Shown: piece by piece, positions 25,696-34,712 of the stretch
How the letters are laid out: each line of letters starts with the position of its first letter
How positions within the stretch are numbered: position 1 is the first letter of the stretch
NCBI GenBank assembly: GCA_963707435.1
Contig: CAVPPF010000004.1
Coordinates: forward strand, 124,001 to 188,000
Length of the DNA stretch: 64,000 nucleotides
Direction of reading: 5' to 3'
Source of the DNA: UBA4744 sp963707435
GTDB lineage: Bacteria > Actinomycetota > Acidimicrobiia > Spongiisociales > UBA4744
The notes under the pieces: model-generated
Database searches by the model: none
What the model was told of the DNA's origin: nothing
The model's input: the letters and a program-made list of their open reading frames with translations, nothing else
Program-made: the position numbers and the translations under genes

Positions 25696-26166
25696 CTACG
25701 GCGACGTTTCCACGAGTTCTCGAACGAGGCGAGCCACGTGGCCTTTGGCCCGCACGTTGCGATAGGCCGCCTCGAGGGCTCCTTCCGGCCCTACGACAAA
25801 CGTAGACCGGATCAATCCCTCGTATTCCTTCCCGTAGTTCATCTTCAGGCCCCAGGCGCCCAGAGCGGCAGCCAGCGAGTGATCCTCGTCCGACAGAAGC
25901 GGGAAGCTCAACCCCTCTTTCTCCTTGAACCTGGCATTCGCAGCCGGTGGATCCGGACTCACGCCGACGACGCTGAACCCGGCGTCGAGGAACGCCTGGT
26001 AGTTGTCCCGGAAGTCACAAGCCTCGGTCGTGCAACCCGGGGTCATGGCCTTCGGATAGAAGAACATGATCAATCGCGAACCTGCGAAGTCCTCCAAAGC
26101 AACGCTGTTGCCCGCCTCGTTCTCGAGCGAGAACGCCGGGACCTTCTCTCCTGGTTCGATCGACAT
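25696..26166 (-). CDS. bcp: thiol peroxidase of the Bcp/PrxQ family
   Basis: 156 residues with a thioredoxin fold. YPKAMTPGCTTEACDFRDNY contains the peroxidatic Cys (PGCT) and, five residues on, the resolving Cys of PrxQ-type enzymes. Uses thioredoxin to reduce hydroperoxides. The ATG at 26166 is preceded by a GAGAAGG-poor region; longer starts run into the divergent MsrA gene. Back-to-back with msrA, giving a small redox-repair locus. Confidence 0.9.
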   Translation of the reverse strand: MSIEPGEKVPAFSLENEAGNSVALEDFAGSRLIMFFYPKAMTPGCTTEACDFRDNYQAFLDAGFSVVGVSPDPPAANARFKEKEGLSFPLLSDEDHSLAAALGAWGLKMNYGKEYEGLIRSTFVVGPEGALEAAYRNVRAKGHVARLVRELVETSP

Positions 26167-26261
26167 GCCAGATACCCTTCGCCTCGTCGAATACGAGCAC
26201 ATTCTACGTCCGGGAACGAACGCACCCCCGATAGTGTTAGGCCCTTCAGGAGGTGTCTTCG

Positions 26262-26888
26262 ATGTTTCGATCCAAGAGCGAGATGGTTTCACCCGACAAA
26301 GCACTACCCGGACGTGCCGACCCGATGCCGCCGAGCGATCTCCATTTCGTGAACGGCACATCCATCTATCCGCCGTTCCCGGAAGGAAGCGAGCAGGCCA
26401 TCTTCGGCATGGGCTGCTTCTGGGGGGCCGAACGGATCTTCTGGCAGATTCCCGGCGTGTTCACCACTGCAGTTGGTTATGCCGGCGGATATACGCCCAA
26501 CCCGACCTACGAAGAGGTCTGCACGGGCCGGACCGGGCATACCGAAGCCGCGCTCGTCGTCTACGACCCCCGGCAGGTCGACTACGAGCGATTGCTGCAG
26601 GAATTCTGGGAGCAACACGACCCCACCCAGTTCATGGGGCAGGGCAACGATCACGGCACCCAATACCGGTCGGCGATCTATACGTTCAGCGACGAGCAAC
26701 TCGACATCGCCAAGCGATCACGCGACCGTTACCAGGCTCTGCTCGACGAGGGCGGGTTCGGCGCGATCACGACGGAGATCGAGCCCGCTCCGGTGTTCTA
26801 CTACGCGGAGAACTACCACCAGCAGTACCTCGCCAAGAACCCGGGCGGCTACTGCAACCACGGCTTCTGCCAGGTTTCCTACACGTAG
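26262..26888 (+). CDS. msrA: peptide methionine sulfoxide reductase MsrA
   Basis: 208 residues with the MsrA active site GMGCFWGAERIFW, then VGYAGG, GHTEAALVVYDP, HDPTQFMGQGNDHGTQYRS and the C-terminal GYCNHGFC resolving Cys. It reduces methionine-S-sulfoxide in proteins. The ATG at 26262 has an AGGAGG site 8 bp upstream. The stop TAG falls in the first unit of a heptamer repeat array, so slippage there would not change the protein much. Confidence 0.95.
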   Translation: MFRSKSEMVSPDKALPGRADPMPPSDLHFVNGTSIYPPFPEGSEQAIFGMGCFWGAERIFWQIPGVFTTAVGYAGGYTPNPTYEEVCTGRTGHTEAALVVYDPRQVDYERLLQEFWEQHDPTQFMGQGNDHGTQYRSAIYTFSDEQLDIAKRSRDRYQALLDEGGFGAITTEIEPAPVFYYAENYHQQYLAKNPGGYCNHGFCQVSYT

Positions 26889-26962
26889 CCGGTAGCCGGT
26901 AGCCGGTAGCCAGTAGCCGGGAGCCAGGAGCCGAGGAGCCAGGAGCCAGGAGCCAGGAGCCA
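26885..26962. repeat. imperfect 7-bp tandem repeat
   Basis: About eleven units of a heptamer that drifts from GTAGCCG to GGAGCCA, starting on the msrA stop codon and ending before the convergent ProDH gene. Simple-sequence array, non-coding. The unit length is not a multiple of three. Confidence 0.85.
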
Positions 26963-27012
26963 GTGAAGGCATACATGCTTGCAAACTGGAAACTGAGAGC
27001 AGCGAGCTGCCG

Positions 27013-27936
27013 CTACTTCCCCACCACGGCTCGGAGGAAGAGGGCCAGGTTGGCAGGACGCTCGGCCATGCGCCTGGTCAGGTAGGGGTACCACTGCGAC
27101 CCGTAGGGCACGTAGATGCGCAACCGGTGGCCCCGGTCGACGATGTCTTGCTGGAGGGCCGGGCGAACGCCGTAGAGCATCTGGAACTCAAACGACCCGG
27201 TCCGCTCGACGGCGAGGGTGTACGTGTCGCGGATCAGCGCATCGTCGTGGGTAGCGATTGCCGGGTGCGTTCCCGGCTCGGCCATCATCATGGCCAGCAG
27301 GTGGCGAAACCGGGCGTCGACTTGCGCCTTCTCTTGAACGGCCATCGCAGCCGGTTCGACATAGGCGCCCTTGCAGAGGCGGATATGCCCGCCCAACGGC
27401 ATGATGCGGCGCAGATCCTCCTCGGTCCGGTGGAGATAGGCCTGCACGGCGATGCCCAGGTTGCCGAACCGTTGCTGGAGACCTTCGTACATCTCGATCG
27501 TCGCTTCGGTCCAGGTTGATTCCTCCATGTCGACCGTGACGGTGGTTCCCACGTCGGCCGCTCGTTTGGCCAGCGCCTCGAGAGCGCTCACGGCAATCGA
27601 CGGATCAACGGCCAAACCGAGCTGGGTCAGTTTCACCGACACATTCGCGTCGAGCTGCTCCGACTCGATCCGGTCGAGACAGGCCAGGTAGTCGGCCAGG
27701 GCAGCCGCTGCCGACCCGGGGTCGTGGACATGCTCGCCCAGGTGATCCATCGAAACCGATATGTTCCGCTGGTTCAGCCCTTTCGCCACCGCTACCGCAT
27801 CGTCGAGGTCCTCACCTGCAACGAACCTCGTCGCGAGGCGACGACCGATCGGGTGTTCGGTAAAGAGGCGGTTGACCCAGGTCCTTTCGGTGATCCCCAG
27901 CATGCCCCGGCGATAGAGAGACGACATATCAGGCAC
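27013..27936 (-). CDS. proline dehydrogenase (monofunctional)
   Basis: 307 residues, a compact FAD-dependent barrel. Signature blocks are VSVKLTQLGL, LCKGAYVEP and the C-terminal YVPYGSQWYPYLTRRMAER, which binds proline carboxylate. It oxidises proline to pyrroline-5-carboxylate. The GTG start shares its G with the stop TAG of proC (TAGTG), so the two are translationally coupled, an odd pairing of proline oxidation and synthesis on one mRNA. Confidence 0.92.
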   Translation of the reverse strand: MPDMSSLYRRGMLGITERTWVNRLFTEHPIGRRLATRFVAGEDLDDAVAVAKGLNQRNISVSMDHLGEHVHDPGSAAAALADYLACLDRIESEQLDANVSVKLTQLGLAVDPSIAVSALEALAKRAADVGTTVTVDMEESTWTEATIEMYEGLQQRFGNLGIAVQAYLHRTEEDLRRIMPLGGHIRLCKGAYVEPAAMAVQEKAQVDARFRHLLAMMMAEPGTHPAIATHDDALIRDTYTLAVERTGSFEFQMLYGVRPALQQDIVDRGHRLRIYVPYGSQWYPYLTRRMAERPANLALFLRAVVGK

Positions 27937-28760
27937 TAGCGGTCTCCGTTCTCTTCGGCGCTGGCTCCCATTTCTCGCGACCGTTCCCCTGCCGCCCGCA
28001 CCGCATCCTCGACGAGCGCACGAAAGCCTCGCTCCTCGAGCACGTGCACGGCGGCTGCCGTGGTACCGCCCGGCGAGGTGACCTGGGCCCGTAGCTCAAA
28101 CGGGCTCAAGCCCGTTTCCACGAGGAGAGCGCCGGCACCTTTGATGGTCTGGTGCACCAGCTTCTCGGCAATCTGGCGCGGCAAGCCCTCCCGAATGGCT
28201 GCCTCCGTCAGCGCCTCGGCCAGGAGGAAGGCATAGGCAGGTCCGGTTCCCGATACGGCAGTGACCGCATCCAGCAGGCTCTCCTCCATCCGGACAACCT
28301 GGCCGACCGCCGAAAGCAGGAGTTCGGCTCGCGTGAGCGCTTCTTCGCCGGCAAACCGGCCCGCAGCCAAACCGGTGATTCCCTGGTCAACCAGGGCGGG
28401 CGTATTCGGCATCGCCCGCACCACGGGCGCCTCCCCGAGCGCAGCTTCGTACAGCCGGGTCGGGACGCCGGCTGCCAGCGAGAGGACGATCTGTTCGGGT
28501 TGATACCGGCCCTTGATGTGGGAGAGCAGCGGCGGCACGTCGCGCGGCTTGACGGCAACGACGACCACTTGCATGCCTTCCAGAGCTTCGATTGAATCCA
28601 GGTAGACGGCACATCCCGTTCGCTCGACGAGTTCGCGCCTGCGCTCTTCGCGGCGCACCGCCATGGAGATCTCGCCCGGATCCCATCCGGCCCGGAGAAG
28701 TCCGGAAACCAGCGCCTCGCCCATTGCTCCTGCGCCGAGCACCGCAACCGTTGAATGCAT
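27936..28760 (-). CDS. proC: pyrroline-5-carboxylate reductase
   Basis: 274 residues: N-terminal NADPH fold (VAVLGAGAMGEALVSGLLRAG) and the C-terminal dimer domain with the ProC signature VTSPGGTTAAAV and SGTGPAYAF. It makes proline from pyrroline-5-carboxylate. The ATG at 28760 gives the normal N-terminus. Coupled to the ProDH gene downstream. Confidence 0.95.
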   Translation of the reverse strand: MHSTVAVLGAGAMGEALVSGLLRAGWDPGEISMAVRREERRRELVERTGCAVYLDSIEALEGMQVVVVAVKPRDVPPLLSHIKGRYQPEQIVLSLAAGVPTRLYEAALGEAPVVRAMPNTPALVDQGITGLAAGRFAGEEALTRAELLLSAVGQVVRMEESLLDAVTAVSGTGPAYAFLLAEALTEAAIREGLPRQIAEKLVHQTIKGAGALLVETGLSPFELRAQVTSPGGTTAAAVHVLEERGFRALVEDAVRAAGERSREMGASAEENGDR

Positions 28761-28797
28761 GGGTTGCAGTATATGAAGCTGGTGCGGGGGTTCGGGC

Positions 28798-29454
28798 TCA
28801 GCCCTGCCGCAGATACTCCCGAACCATCCCCATGACCGTTGCAACGGCACGCCGGTTGTAACCCTCGGGAATGATGATGTCGGCGTAGCGCTTGCTCGGC
28901 TCAACGAACTGAAGGTGCATCGGCCGGACCGTCGACAGGTACTGCGAGATCACCGAATCGAGGGTGCGCTGCCGCTCTTCGATATCGCGCTGCAGGCGCC
29001 GGAGAATCCGCAAATCGGAGTCGGTGTCAACGTAGATCTTGAGGTCCATCAGGTCGCGTAATTCCTTCTCGGTGAACACGAGAATGCCGTCGACCACCAC
29101 GGTCGGTTTGGGATGGACCGTGACCGTTTGCGGCAGCCTGCGGTGGGTCTTGAAGTCGTAGACGGGCTTTTCGATTGACTTGCCGTCGATCAACGTGCGC
29201 AGATGCTCGATCAGCAGTTCCGTTTCGAGTGAGTCCGGATGGTCGAAATTGACTTTGGCACGCTCTTCGAGGGGCAGGGATCCGTACTCGCGGTAGTAGG
29301 AATCGTGCTCGACGAGCGCAACCTGGTCTCGACCGATCTGTTCGACGATCGCAGTCGTGATGGTCGTCTTGCCCGATCCGGATCCGCCGGCGACGCCGAT
29401 TACGAGCGGTCCCCCGCCTTCAGGCAGCTCGAAGTTCTCGGGTCCTTTGAACAT
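28798..29454 (-). CDS. udk: uridine kinase
   Basis: 218 residues with the P-loop GVAGGSGSGKTT and downstream EHDSYY, the acceptor-site NFDHPDS and KPVYDFKTHRR blocks of bacterial Udk. Phosphorylates uridine and cytidine in pyrimidine salvage. Single gene ahead of proC on the same strand with 37 bp between. Confidence 0.93.
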   Translation of the reverse strand: MFKGPENFELPEGGGPLVIGVAGGSGSGKTTITTAIVEQIGRDQVALVEHDSYYREYGSLPLEERAKVNFDHPDSLETELLIEHLRTLIDGKSIEKPVYDFKTHRRLPQTVTVHPKPTVVVDGILVFTEKELRDLMDLKIYVDTDSDLRILRRLQRDIEERQRTLDSVISQYLSTVRPMHLQFVEPSKRYADIIIPEGYNRRAVATVMGMVREYLRQG

Positions 29455-29581
29455 GGCGCGTTGCCCCGGTCGGCTCGGGCCACGTTATCGAGCGGAGAGC
29501 GCCCGCGCCATCCGGGTCACCCTCCGGGACCGTAGAACCCACGCTCTGGTCACAACGCCCCGACTTGCGCTAGAAAGACTC

Positions 29582-30595
29582 ATGCCCCGAGGAACCGCAC
29601 AACGCCGCATCCGGACGATTCCTGCCTTCACGGGCGGGTTGGTTCTCCTGCTGATACTCGCTCCCCTGGTTCTCCCGATGATCGCCGCAGTTGATGCCGT
29701 CCGCTGGCTGGTCCGGCGCCGTCACTGGATGGGGGTCCGGTTGTATCTCTTCGGAGTCGTCTATCTGACCGCCGAAGTAGCCGGCCTGGTCGCGCTGGGA
29801 GCTGGCTGGCTCGCCGCCGGTTTCGGCCGCTATCGCCGACCACTCCTCGACTCAGCGTTCGCTATTCAGCAAGCGTGGGCAGGGATCTTGACGGCTGCCG
29901 TGCAGAGGATCTTCGGGATGCGGTTCGACGTGACCGGTTCGGAGCTCATAGCCCCCGGACCAATCCTGCTCTTCGCCCGCCACACCTCGATCGTGGACAA
30001 CCTCCTGCCTGCCGCGCTGGTCAGCACTCCCCACAAGATCCGCCTTCGCTACGTGCTGAAGCGCGAGCTGCTGAGCGACCCGTGTCTCGATGTTGCCGGG
30101 AATCGCCTCCCCAACTATTTCGTCGAACGGGGTTCGGATGACACCGACCGGGAACTCCAGGGGATCCGCCGTCTCGGAGCGGGACTGGGACCGCAAGACG
30201 GAGTGTTGATTTACCCGGAGGGCACCAGGTTCACGAAGGAAAAACAGGCGCGAGCGCTCGAAAAACTGAAAGCAGGCGACCCCACCATTTCCAGCCGGGC
30301 TCAACGCCTGCGGCACGTCCTCCCGCCCCGTCTGGGAGGTCCGCTGGCGCTGCTCGAAGCCACATCACCCGCCGACGTGATCATTCTCACCCACCACGGG
30401 TTGGATGGATTCGCCCACCTCCGGGACATCTGGGCAGGCGGCATGGTCAATACCACGGTCATGGTGGAATTCTGGAGAGTGCCGCGTGGCGACCTGCCGG
30501 CCGATCGGGCCGATCAGATCAGCTGGCTCTACGACATCTGGGATCGGATCGATACGTGGATCGATGAGAAGAACCGCACGGACGGCCCGGCATGA
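29582..30595 (+). CDS. membrane-anchored PlsC-like acyltransferase
   Basis: 337 residues. Two N-terminal hydrophobic helices (about 15-40 and 55-80) precede the acyltransferase domain with ARHTSIVDN (HxxxxD, about 135) and YPEGTRFTKEK (EGTR, about 212). It probably acylates a lysophospholipid. Several long in-frame start options exist upstream but overlap udk; the ATG at 29582 fits best. Its end overlaps the photolyase start (ATGA). Confidence 0.8.
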   Translation: MPRGTAQRRIRTIPAFTGGLVLLLILAPLVLPMIAAVDAVRWLVRRRHWMGVRLYLFGVVYLTAEVAGLVALGAGWLAAGFGRYRRPLLDSAFAIQQAWAGILTAAVQRIFGMRFDVTGSELIAPGPILLFARHTSIVDNLLPAALVSTPHKIRLRYVLKRELLSDPCLDVAGNRLPNYFVERGSDDTDRELQGIRRLGAGLGPQDGVLIYPEGTRFTKEKQARALEKLKAGDPTISSRAQRLRHVLPPRLGGPLALLEATSPADVIILTHHGLDGFAHLRDIWAGGMVNTTVMVEFWRVPRGDLPADRADQISWLYDIWDRIDTWIDEKNRTDGPA

Positions 30596-31932
30596 GTTCG
30601 GGCCTTGTCTGGTTTCGCAAAGATCTCCGGCTCACCGACAATCCGGCCTGGGCAGCCGCTACCTCCGATCACGACACCGTCGTTGCCCTGTTCGTGATCG
30701 ACCCCCGGCTGTGGGACGGAGCGATGCGGCACCGCCGGGCCCAGCTGACGGCCAACCTCGAGGCTCTCGATCGGCAGCTGATGAAAGCCGGGGGACGTCT
30801 GAAGGTCCTGAAGGGGAACCCGGAAACGATCGTTCCGGCCGAAGCGGAGGGAAAGAAGACCGTTTACTGGAACGAAGATGTCTCACCGTTCTCGCGCCGC
30901 AGGGATGCTGCGGTGGATGAGGCCGTTGATGCCGTGACGTTTTGGGGCTCCCTGGTGCATCCACCCGGGACCATCCTCACCAACGACGGCGATCCCTACC
31001 GGGTCTTCACCCCGTTTTGGCGGACATGGTCGGCGACCGATCAGGACCCGTGGCCGCAGATGGGTGACGCCACCGTTGCCGACGACCCCGGAGACGGCAT
31101 CCCGCAGCCGGCCGGGGACCCCCACCTGCAACCCGGCGAGGAGGGCGCCCGGGACCGTCTCAACGGTTTCGAGGTGGAGTCGTACAAGGCAAACCGCGAC
31201 CGGCCGGACCGGGCGGGGACTTCCTATCTCTCCGTAGACCTGAAGTTTGGAACCATCAGCCCGCGCACCATCATTCGCCTCCTCGAAGGCCGCCCCGCCG
31301 AGCCGTTCATCCGTCAACTAGCCTGGCGGGACTTCTACGCTCATCTCCTGGCGGCCTTCCCCGACATGGGAAAAGCCAACCTCCGGCCGGAATACGACGG
31401 GATTGAGTGGCGCAACGATCCCGACGAGTTCGCTGCATGGCAATCCGGCCACACCGGGTATCCCCTGGTTGATGCCGGCATGCGTCAGCTGCTCGAGACC
31501 GGCTGGATGCACAACCGGGTGCGGATGGTGACCGCGTCGTTTCTCGTCAAGGACCTGCTGATCGACTGGCGCTGGGGAGAACGGCACTTCCGCAAGTTGC
31601 TCCTCGACGCCGACCCGGCGCAGAACGCCGGCAACTGGCAGTGGGTAGCAGGGACCGGCACCGACGCCGCCCCGTATTTCCGGGTCTTCAACCCCTCTAC
31701 CCAGAGCCGCAAATTCGATCCGGAGGGCACGTACATCCGGCGTTACGTGCCGGAACTGGCCACCCTTCCCGCCAATCTGATCCATGCGCCGTGGGAAGCG
31801 GGCGGGCTGGAACTGGCCGAACACGGCGTCACCCTCGGCGACACCTACCCGGGGCCCCTGGTTGATCATGCGGTTGCCCGCCTGGAGACGATCGCCGCCT
31901 ACGAAGCCGCCCGGGCCAGGCACAGCGGGTAA
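30592..31932 (+). CDS. phr: deoxyribodipyrimidine photolyase
   Basis: 446 residues: antenna domain from GLVWFRKDLRLTDNPAW and FAD domain with TGYPLVDAGMRQLLETGWMHNR, WRWGERHF and NAGNWQWVAGTGTDAAPYFRVFNP. All three electron-transfer Trp regions seem present, so it looks like an active class I CPD photolyase. Overlaps the acyltransferase stop by ATGA. A heliorhodopsin lies 12 kb away. Confidence 0.93.
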   Translation: MSSGLVWFRKDLRLTDNPAWAAATSDHDTVVALFVIDPRLWDGAMRHRRAQLTANLEALDRQLMKAGGRLKVLKGNPETIVPAEAEGKKTVYWNEDVSPFSRRRDAAVDEAVDAVTFWGSLVHPPGTILTNDGDPYRVFTPFWRTWSATDQDPWPQMGDATVADDPGDGIPQPAGDPHLQPGEEGARDRLNGFEVESYKANRDRPDRAGTSYLSVDLKFGTISPRTIIRLLEGRPAEPFIRQLAWRDFYAHLLAAFPDMGKANLRPEYDGIEWRNDPDEFAAWQSGHTGYPLVDAGMRQLLETGWMHNRVRMVTASFLVKDLLIDWRWGERHFRKLLLDADPAQNAGNWQWVAGTGTDAAPYFRVFNPSTQSRKFDPEGTYIRRYVPELATLPANLIHAPWEAGGLELAEHGVTLGDTYPGPLVDHAVARLETIAAYEAARARHSG

Positions 31933-31987
31933 TCCGAAACCACCGGGGCTTCGTAGAACTATCGAAGAATTACCTGGAGGTAGACCC

Positions 31988-32440
31988 ATGACCCGCCTAC
32001 ACGAACAGATCATCACCCAAACACCGATCGAAGCGGCTTTCACGTATGTGGCCGACTTCAACAATCTGGACCAGTGGGATCCCGGTATTGCCGGGTCCGC
32101 TCAGATCGGGACAGGCTCGATTGGCAAAGGAACCCGCTTCGATGTCCTGGTTGCTTTCGGCAGCCGCCAGATCCCGATGGTGTACACGATCACCGAGTTT
32201 GACCCACCCAACCGGGTCGTGCTGGTGGGAGAGGGATCGTCCCTGACGGCCGTCGATGAAATCACCTTCGCCGCTGTTCCGCAGGGCACTGCAATCACCT
32301 ACACGGCGGATCTGACGTTCAAGGGAGCCATGCGTTTCGCCGCCCCGTTCCTGGGAGGCGTTCTCAAAGGCGTGGGGCGCAAAGCCGTGGAGGGCATGGC
32401 GGCAGCGCTCCAGACCGGCGAGCCTTCCATTCACTCATAA
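31988..32440 (+). CDS. SRPBCC family protein
   Basis: 150 residues with the fold order of polyketide-cyclase/START-like proteins: an N-terminal beta strand LHEQIITQTPIEAAFTYVAD, NLDQWDPG, then a long C-terminal helix VLKGVGRKAVEGMAAALQ. Binds a hydrophobic ligand; which is not visible. ATG at 31988 follows CCTGGAGGTAG. It lies 55 bp after photolyase and may share its transcript. Confidence 0.75.
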   Translation: MTRLHEQIITQTPIEAAFTYVADFNNLDQWDPGIAGSAQIGTGSIGKGTRFDVLVAFGSRQIPMVYTITEFDPPNRVVLVGEGSSLTAVDEITFAAVPQGTAITYTADLTFKGAMRFAAPFLGGVLKGVGRKAVEGMAAALQTGEPSIHS

Positions 32441-32449
32441 CACCAGCCG

Positions 32450-32794
32450 CTACCACGTCCAGCCAAAATAGGTTGTTCCCAGCACCAGCAGGGCGATCCC
32501 GGCAAAAGCGACGATCATCGCGACCATAAATCGGGTGGCGTGGCGCGTCTCCCGGTAGCGGACATGGAAGTCATCGTCACCGGCAAGAGCCCCGCGGCGC
32601 AGTATTTCGACCGCTCTGATGGTCAGGAACCGATCGGACCGGGTCAGGGCTTGCCACTCGGCCGCCCGGTCGCTCTTCAACCAATCGATCAACCGCCTGA
32701 AGGCTGCTCCCCGCCGTATGTCCAGGGAGAAGGCGTAAACGGTGGCCACCAAGACGACGATGACCAGCACGATGATCTGGACGCTCGTTTCCAT
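32450..32794 (-). CDS. small membrane protein
   Basis: 114 residues with helix 1 at SVQIIVLVIVVLVATVYAF and helix 2 near the C-terminus (FMVAMIVAFAGIALLVLGTTYF), and a charged middle (RRLIDWLKSDRAAEWQAL). Start chosen at ATG 32794; an ATG at 32863 adds 23 residues but has no better ribosome site. No family recognised. Convergent with the SRPBCC gene. Confidence 0.5.
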   Translation of the reverse strand: METSVQIIVLVIVVLVATVYAFSLDIRRGAAFRRLIDWLKSDRAAEWQALTRSDRFLTIRAVEILRRGALAGDDDFHVRYRETRHATRFMVAMIVAFAGIALLVLGTTYFGWTW

Positions 32795-32942
32795 CTCATG
32801 AGGATCGGCAGGTGCCTCCGTGCCCTGAACTGTGTTCAGTTCGGATGTGCCGTCACTTCCCATCAAACGTTGAGCAAGGCTCAAGCATGTGCCACTCGGC
32901 GAACGACCGGCAATTCCCGTTTGCCATCCCCGCGCGGCACAG

Positions 32943-33677
32943 CTAGCCGGCGGAACCGAGATCCCGGTCGGCAATCGGAACGGCATACACGACCACGTTG
33001 CTGTCGTAGCTGCCCGACGACTCACTGAAACCCCCGCCGCACGTTATCAAGGTCAACACCGGGGAACCGTCTCTGGCGAAGATCGTGTCGAGCGGTAACT
33101 CGTCTTTTTGATAGACCGTACGGGCCTCGACCCTGAAGACGCTGACCGTTCCGTCGCTGAATTCAACTTCGACGATGTCACCGTCATCGACCGTGCGCAG
33201 GTTGAAGAAGACGCCGGGACCCTGGCTGGCCAGATCGACGTGGGCGGCCAATACCGCTGATCCCGGTTCGCCGGGCACGGATCCGTACTGATACCAGGCA
33301 ACATCCCGCACGTTGTTGGGGACGGCCATCTGACCGGTGCGCTGGTTGACTCCGGTGGGGAGAACCGGAGCGTCGACCCCCAAAGAAAAGAGCCTGAGAC
33401 GCACTGGGATCACCGGGTCGGCAACCGGGAGGTCGGGCAGGAGCCCCGGCGTGACCGGGATCGAGGGCCGGCCATTCTCCGCAGCCGGCGGAACTTCTGC
33501 TGGTTGCGGATCGGGCTTCGAGGTCGTCGTCGGTAGGGCGGGTTCACTGAGGGAGGCTTCAATGGACCCCACATCGCCGACGGTGTCCGGCTCGGTCACA
33601 ATGAAGTAAACCGCGGCCGCCGCAATCAGGGTGACGAGGCTGATGGCGAAGATGGCTTTAAGGGTGTTGCGAGACAT
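32943..33677 (-). CDS. class F sortase-like transpeptidase
   Basis: 244 residues: a signal anchor (FAISLVTLIAAAAVYFIV), a Pro-rich linker and a class E/F-type sortase domain (about 90-235). SAVLAAHVDL carries the catalytic His and LTLITCGGGF the catalytic Cys. At the place where the usual YRDN Arg sits it reads SYDSNVVVYA, so the canonical Arg looks replaced. Likely anchors or polymerises surface proteins; the DUF4397 protein next to it is the obvious candidate substrate. Confidence 0.8.
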   Translation of the reverse strand: MSRNTLKAIFAISLVTLIAAAAVYFIVTEPDTVGDVGSIEASLSEPALPTTTSKPDPQPAEVPPAAENGRPSIPVTPGLLPDLPVADPVIPVRLRLFSLGVDAPVLPTGVNQRTGQMAVPNNVRDVAWYQYGSVPGEPGSAVLAAHVDLASQGPGVFFNLRTVDDGDIVEVEFSDGTVSVFRVEARTVYQKDELPLDTIFARDGSPVLTLITCGGGFSESSGSYDSNVVVYAVPIADRDLGSAG

Positions 33678-33694
33678 GTGGCGTCACATTGTAA

Positions 33695-33728
33695 GAACCC
33701 GGGGAGGCCAGACGGCCTCCCCGGGTTC
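33695..33728. terminator. 15-bp stem terminator between DUF4397 and sortase genes
   Basis: GAACCCGGGGAGGCC (33695-33709) pairs with GGCCTCCCCGGGTTC (33714-33728), loop AGAC. It lies 21 bp beyond the DUF4397 stop and upstream of the sortase start, both minus strand. Would separate or attenuate sortase expression. Confidence 0.8.
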
Positions 33729-33748
33729 GATTGATAGCGGCTTTCGTA

Positions 33749-34576
33749 CTAGTTGCTGGAACGGCGGGACAGAGCCACGCTGGAACCTGCCAGGCCGATC
33801 AATGCGAGCGATCCGGCGATCGCCAGGGCGATCGGGAAACCGTCGGTAGCCAGGCCGGCGGTGCCGGTCGGGACTCCGGCGGGCGCTGCGCCCAGGCCGG
33901 TGATGGTCTGCACGGCCACCGTGAAGGTGTCGTCGGCGAGTGAGCCGATGGCATACACGATGGTCGAGGTGCCTTCAGCGAGAGCGAGATCCGCCTCGAA
34001 GACGACGGGCGTCGTTTCGCCGGTCGGGACAACCTTGGCGTTGTAGGTCGCAGCCGGAACGTCGCCACTGGCCTGGTCCGGATTGCTGAGTGCAGAGAAC
34101 AGCACGGCGTCATTGGCGAGCACGTCCACCGTCGGGGCGGCTGCCGTGTGACGGACGGTCAAGCGGGTTTCGCCTGCTGCGATCTCCGAGATGTCATTGA
34201 CGAACACCGAAGCGGTGGCGGCACCGTCCGCATCGAGGTGTGCCTCAATGGTGGCGTTGGCACCGGCCGGAAGGGTCACCGGCAGCGGTCCCAGGGCGGG
34301 ATCGGTCGCAGCCGGATCTGCACCCTCGGCGTAGATCTCGATCGAGTAGTCGGCGGCCGGCAGGGTGACCGGTCCGGCAAACTCGGTGAAGGTCAGGCCG
34401 GGGATGAATGGGGCCGAGTAGTCGCCGTTCACGTAGATGTCGACGGGAAATCCGCCATCACCGGGTATTCCGTGCAACACGGTGACCGTGCCGTCGGTGC
34501 TCTGGGCAAGAACTGCTCCGGCCGGAAGGGCCAACAGCATCACTGCCACCAGGAAGATGCGTCCTAAAGTGCGCAT
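33749..34576 (-). CDS. DUF4397 surface protein with C-terminal membrane anchor
   Basis: 275 residues: signal peptide (1-25), an N-terminal DUF4397-like domain (TVTVLHGIPG, FPVDIYVNGDY, about 30-150) and a second half with RLTVRHTAAAPTVDVLAND in the same style, so two tandem units. The end is a helix (IALAIAGSLALIGLAGSSVAL) followed by SRRSSN, resembling a sorting signal; no exact LPxTG motif is seen, though PTGTAGL sits just ahead. A CATCC-17 bp-CGTAGA ECF-like element lies at 34653-34626 on this strand and fits control by the divergent sigma factor, but this is weak. Confidence 0.8.
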   Translation of the reverse strand: MRTLGRIFLVAVMLLALPAGAVLAQSTDGTVTVLHGIPGDGGFPVDIYVNGDYSAPFIPGLTFTEFAGPVTLPAADYSIEIYAEGADPAATDPALGPLPVTLPAGANATIEAHLDADGAATASVFVNDISEIAAGETRLTVRHTAAAPTVDVLANDAVLFSALSNPDQASGDVPAATYNAKVVPTGETTPVVFEADLALAEGTSTIVYAIGSLADDTFTVAVQTITGLGAAPAGVPTGTAGLATDGFPIALAIAGSLALIGLAGSSVALSRRSSN

Positions 34577-34712
34577 ATCGTTTCTCCTTATCGCTGGGGC
34601 CCGTTTCCGGGCTGCTTACGGACCCTCTACGGAGGGACAGGTGGACTTGGATGACATTTCTCGTTAAAAAGGTTGCCGGGAAGCTGGTTCGAGTCCGGAA
34701 GGACTAGTCGAG

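Noticed and set aside
34660..34712. tRNA-like T-loop GGTTCGAGTCC
   Set aside because: No acceptor, D or anticodon stems can be formed around it.
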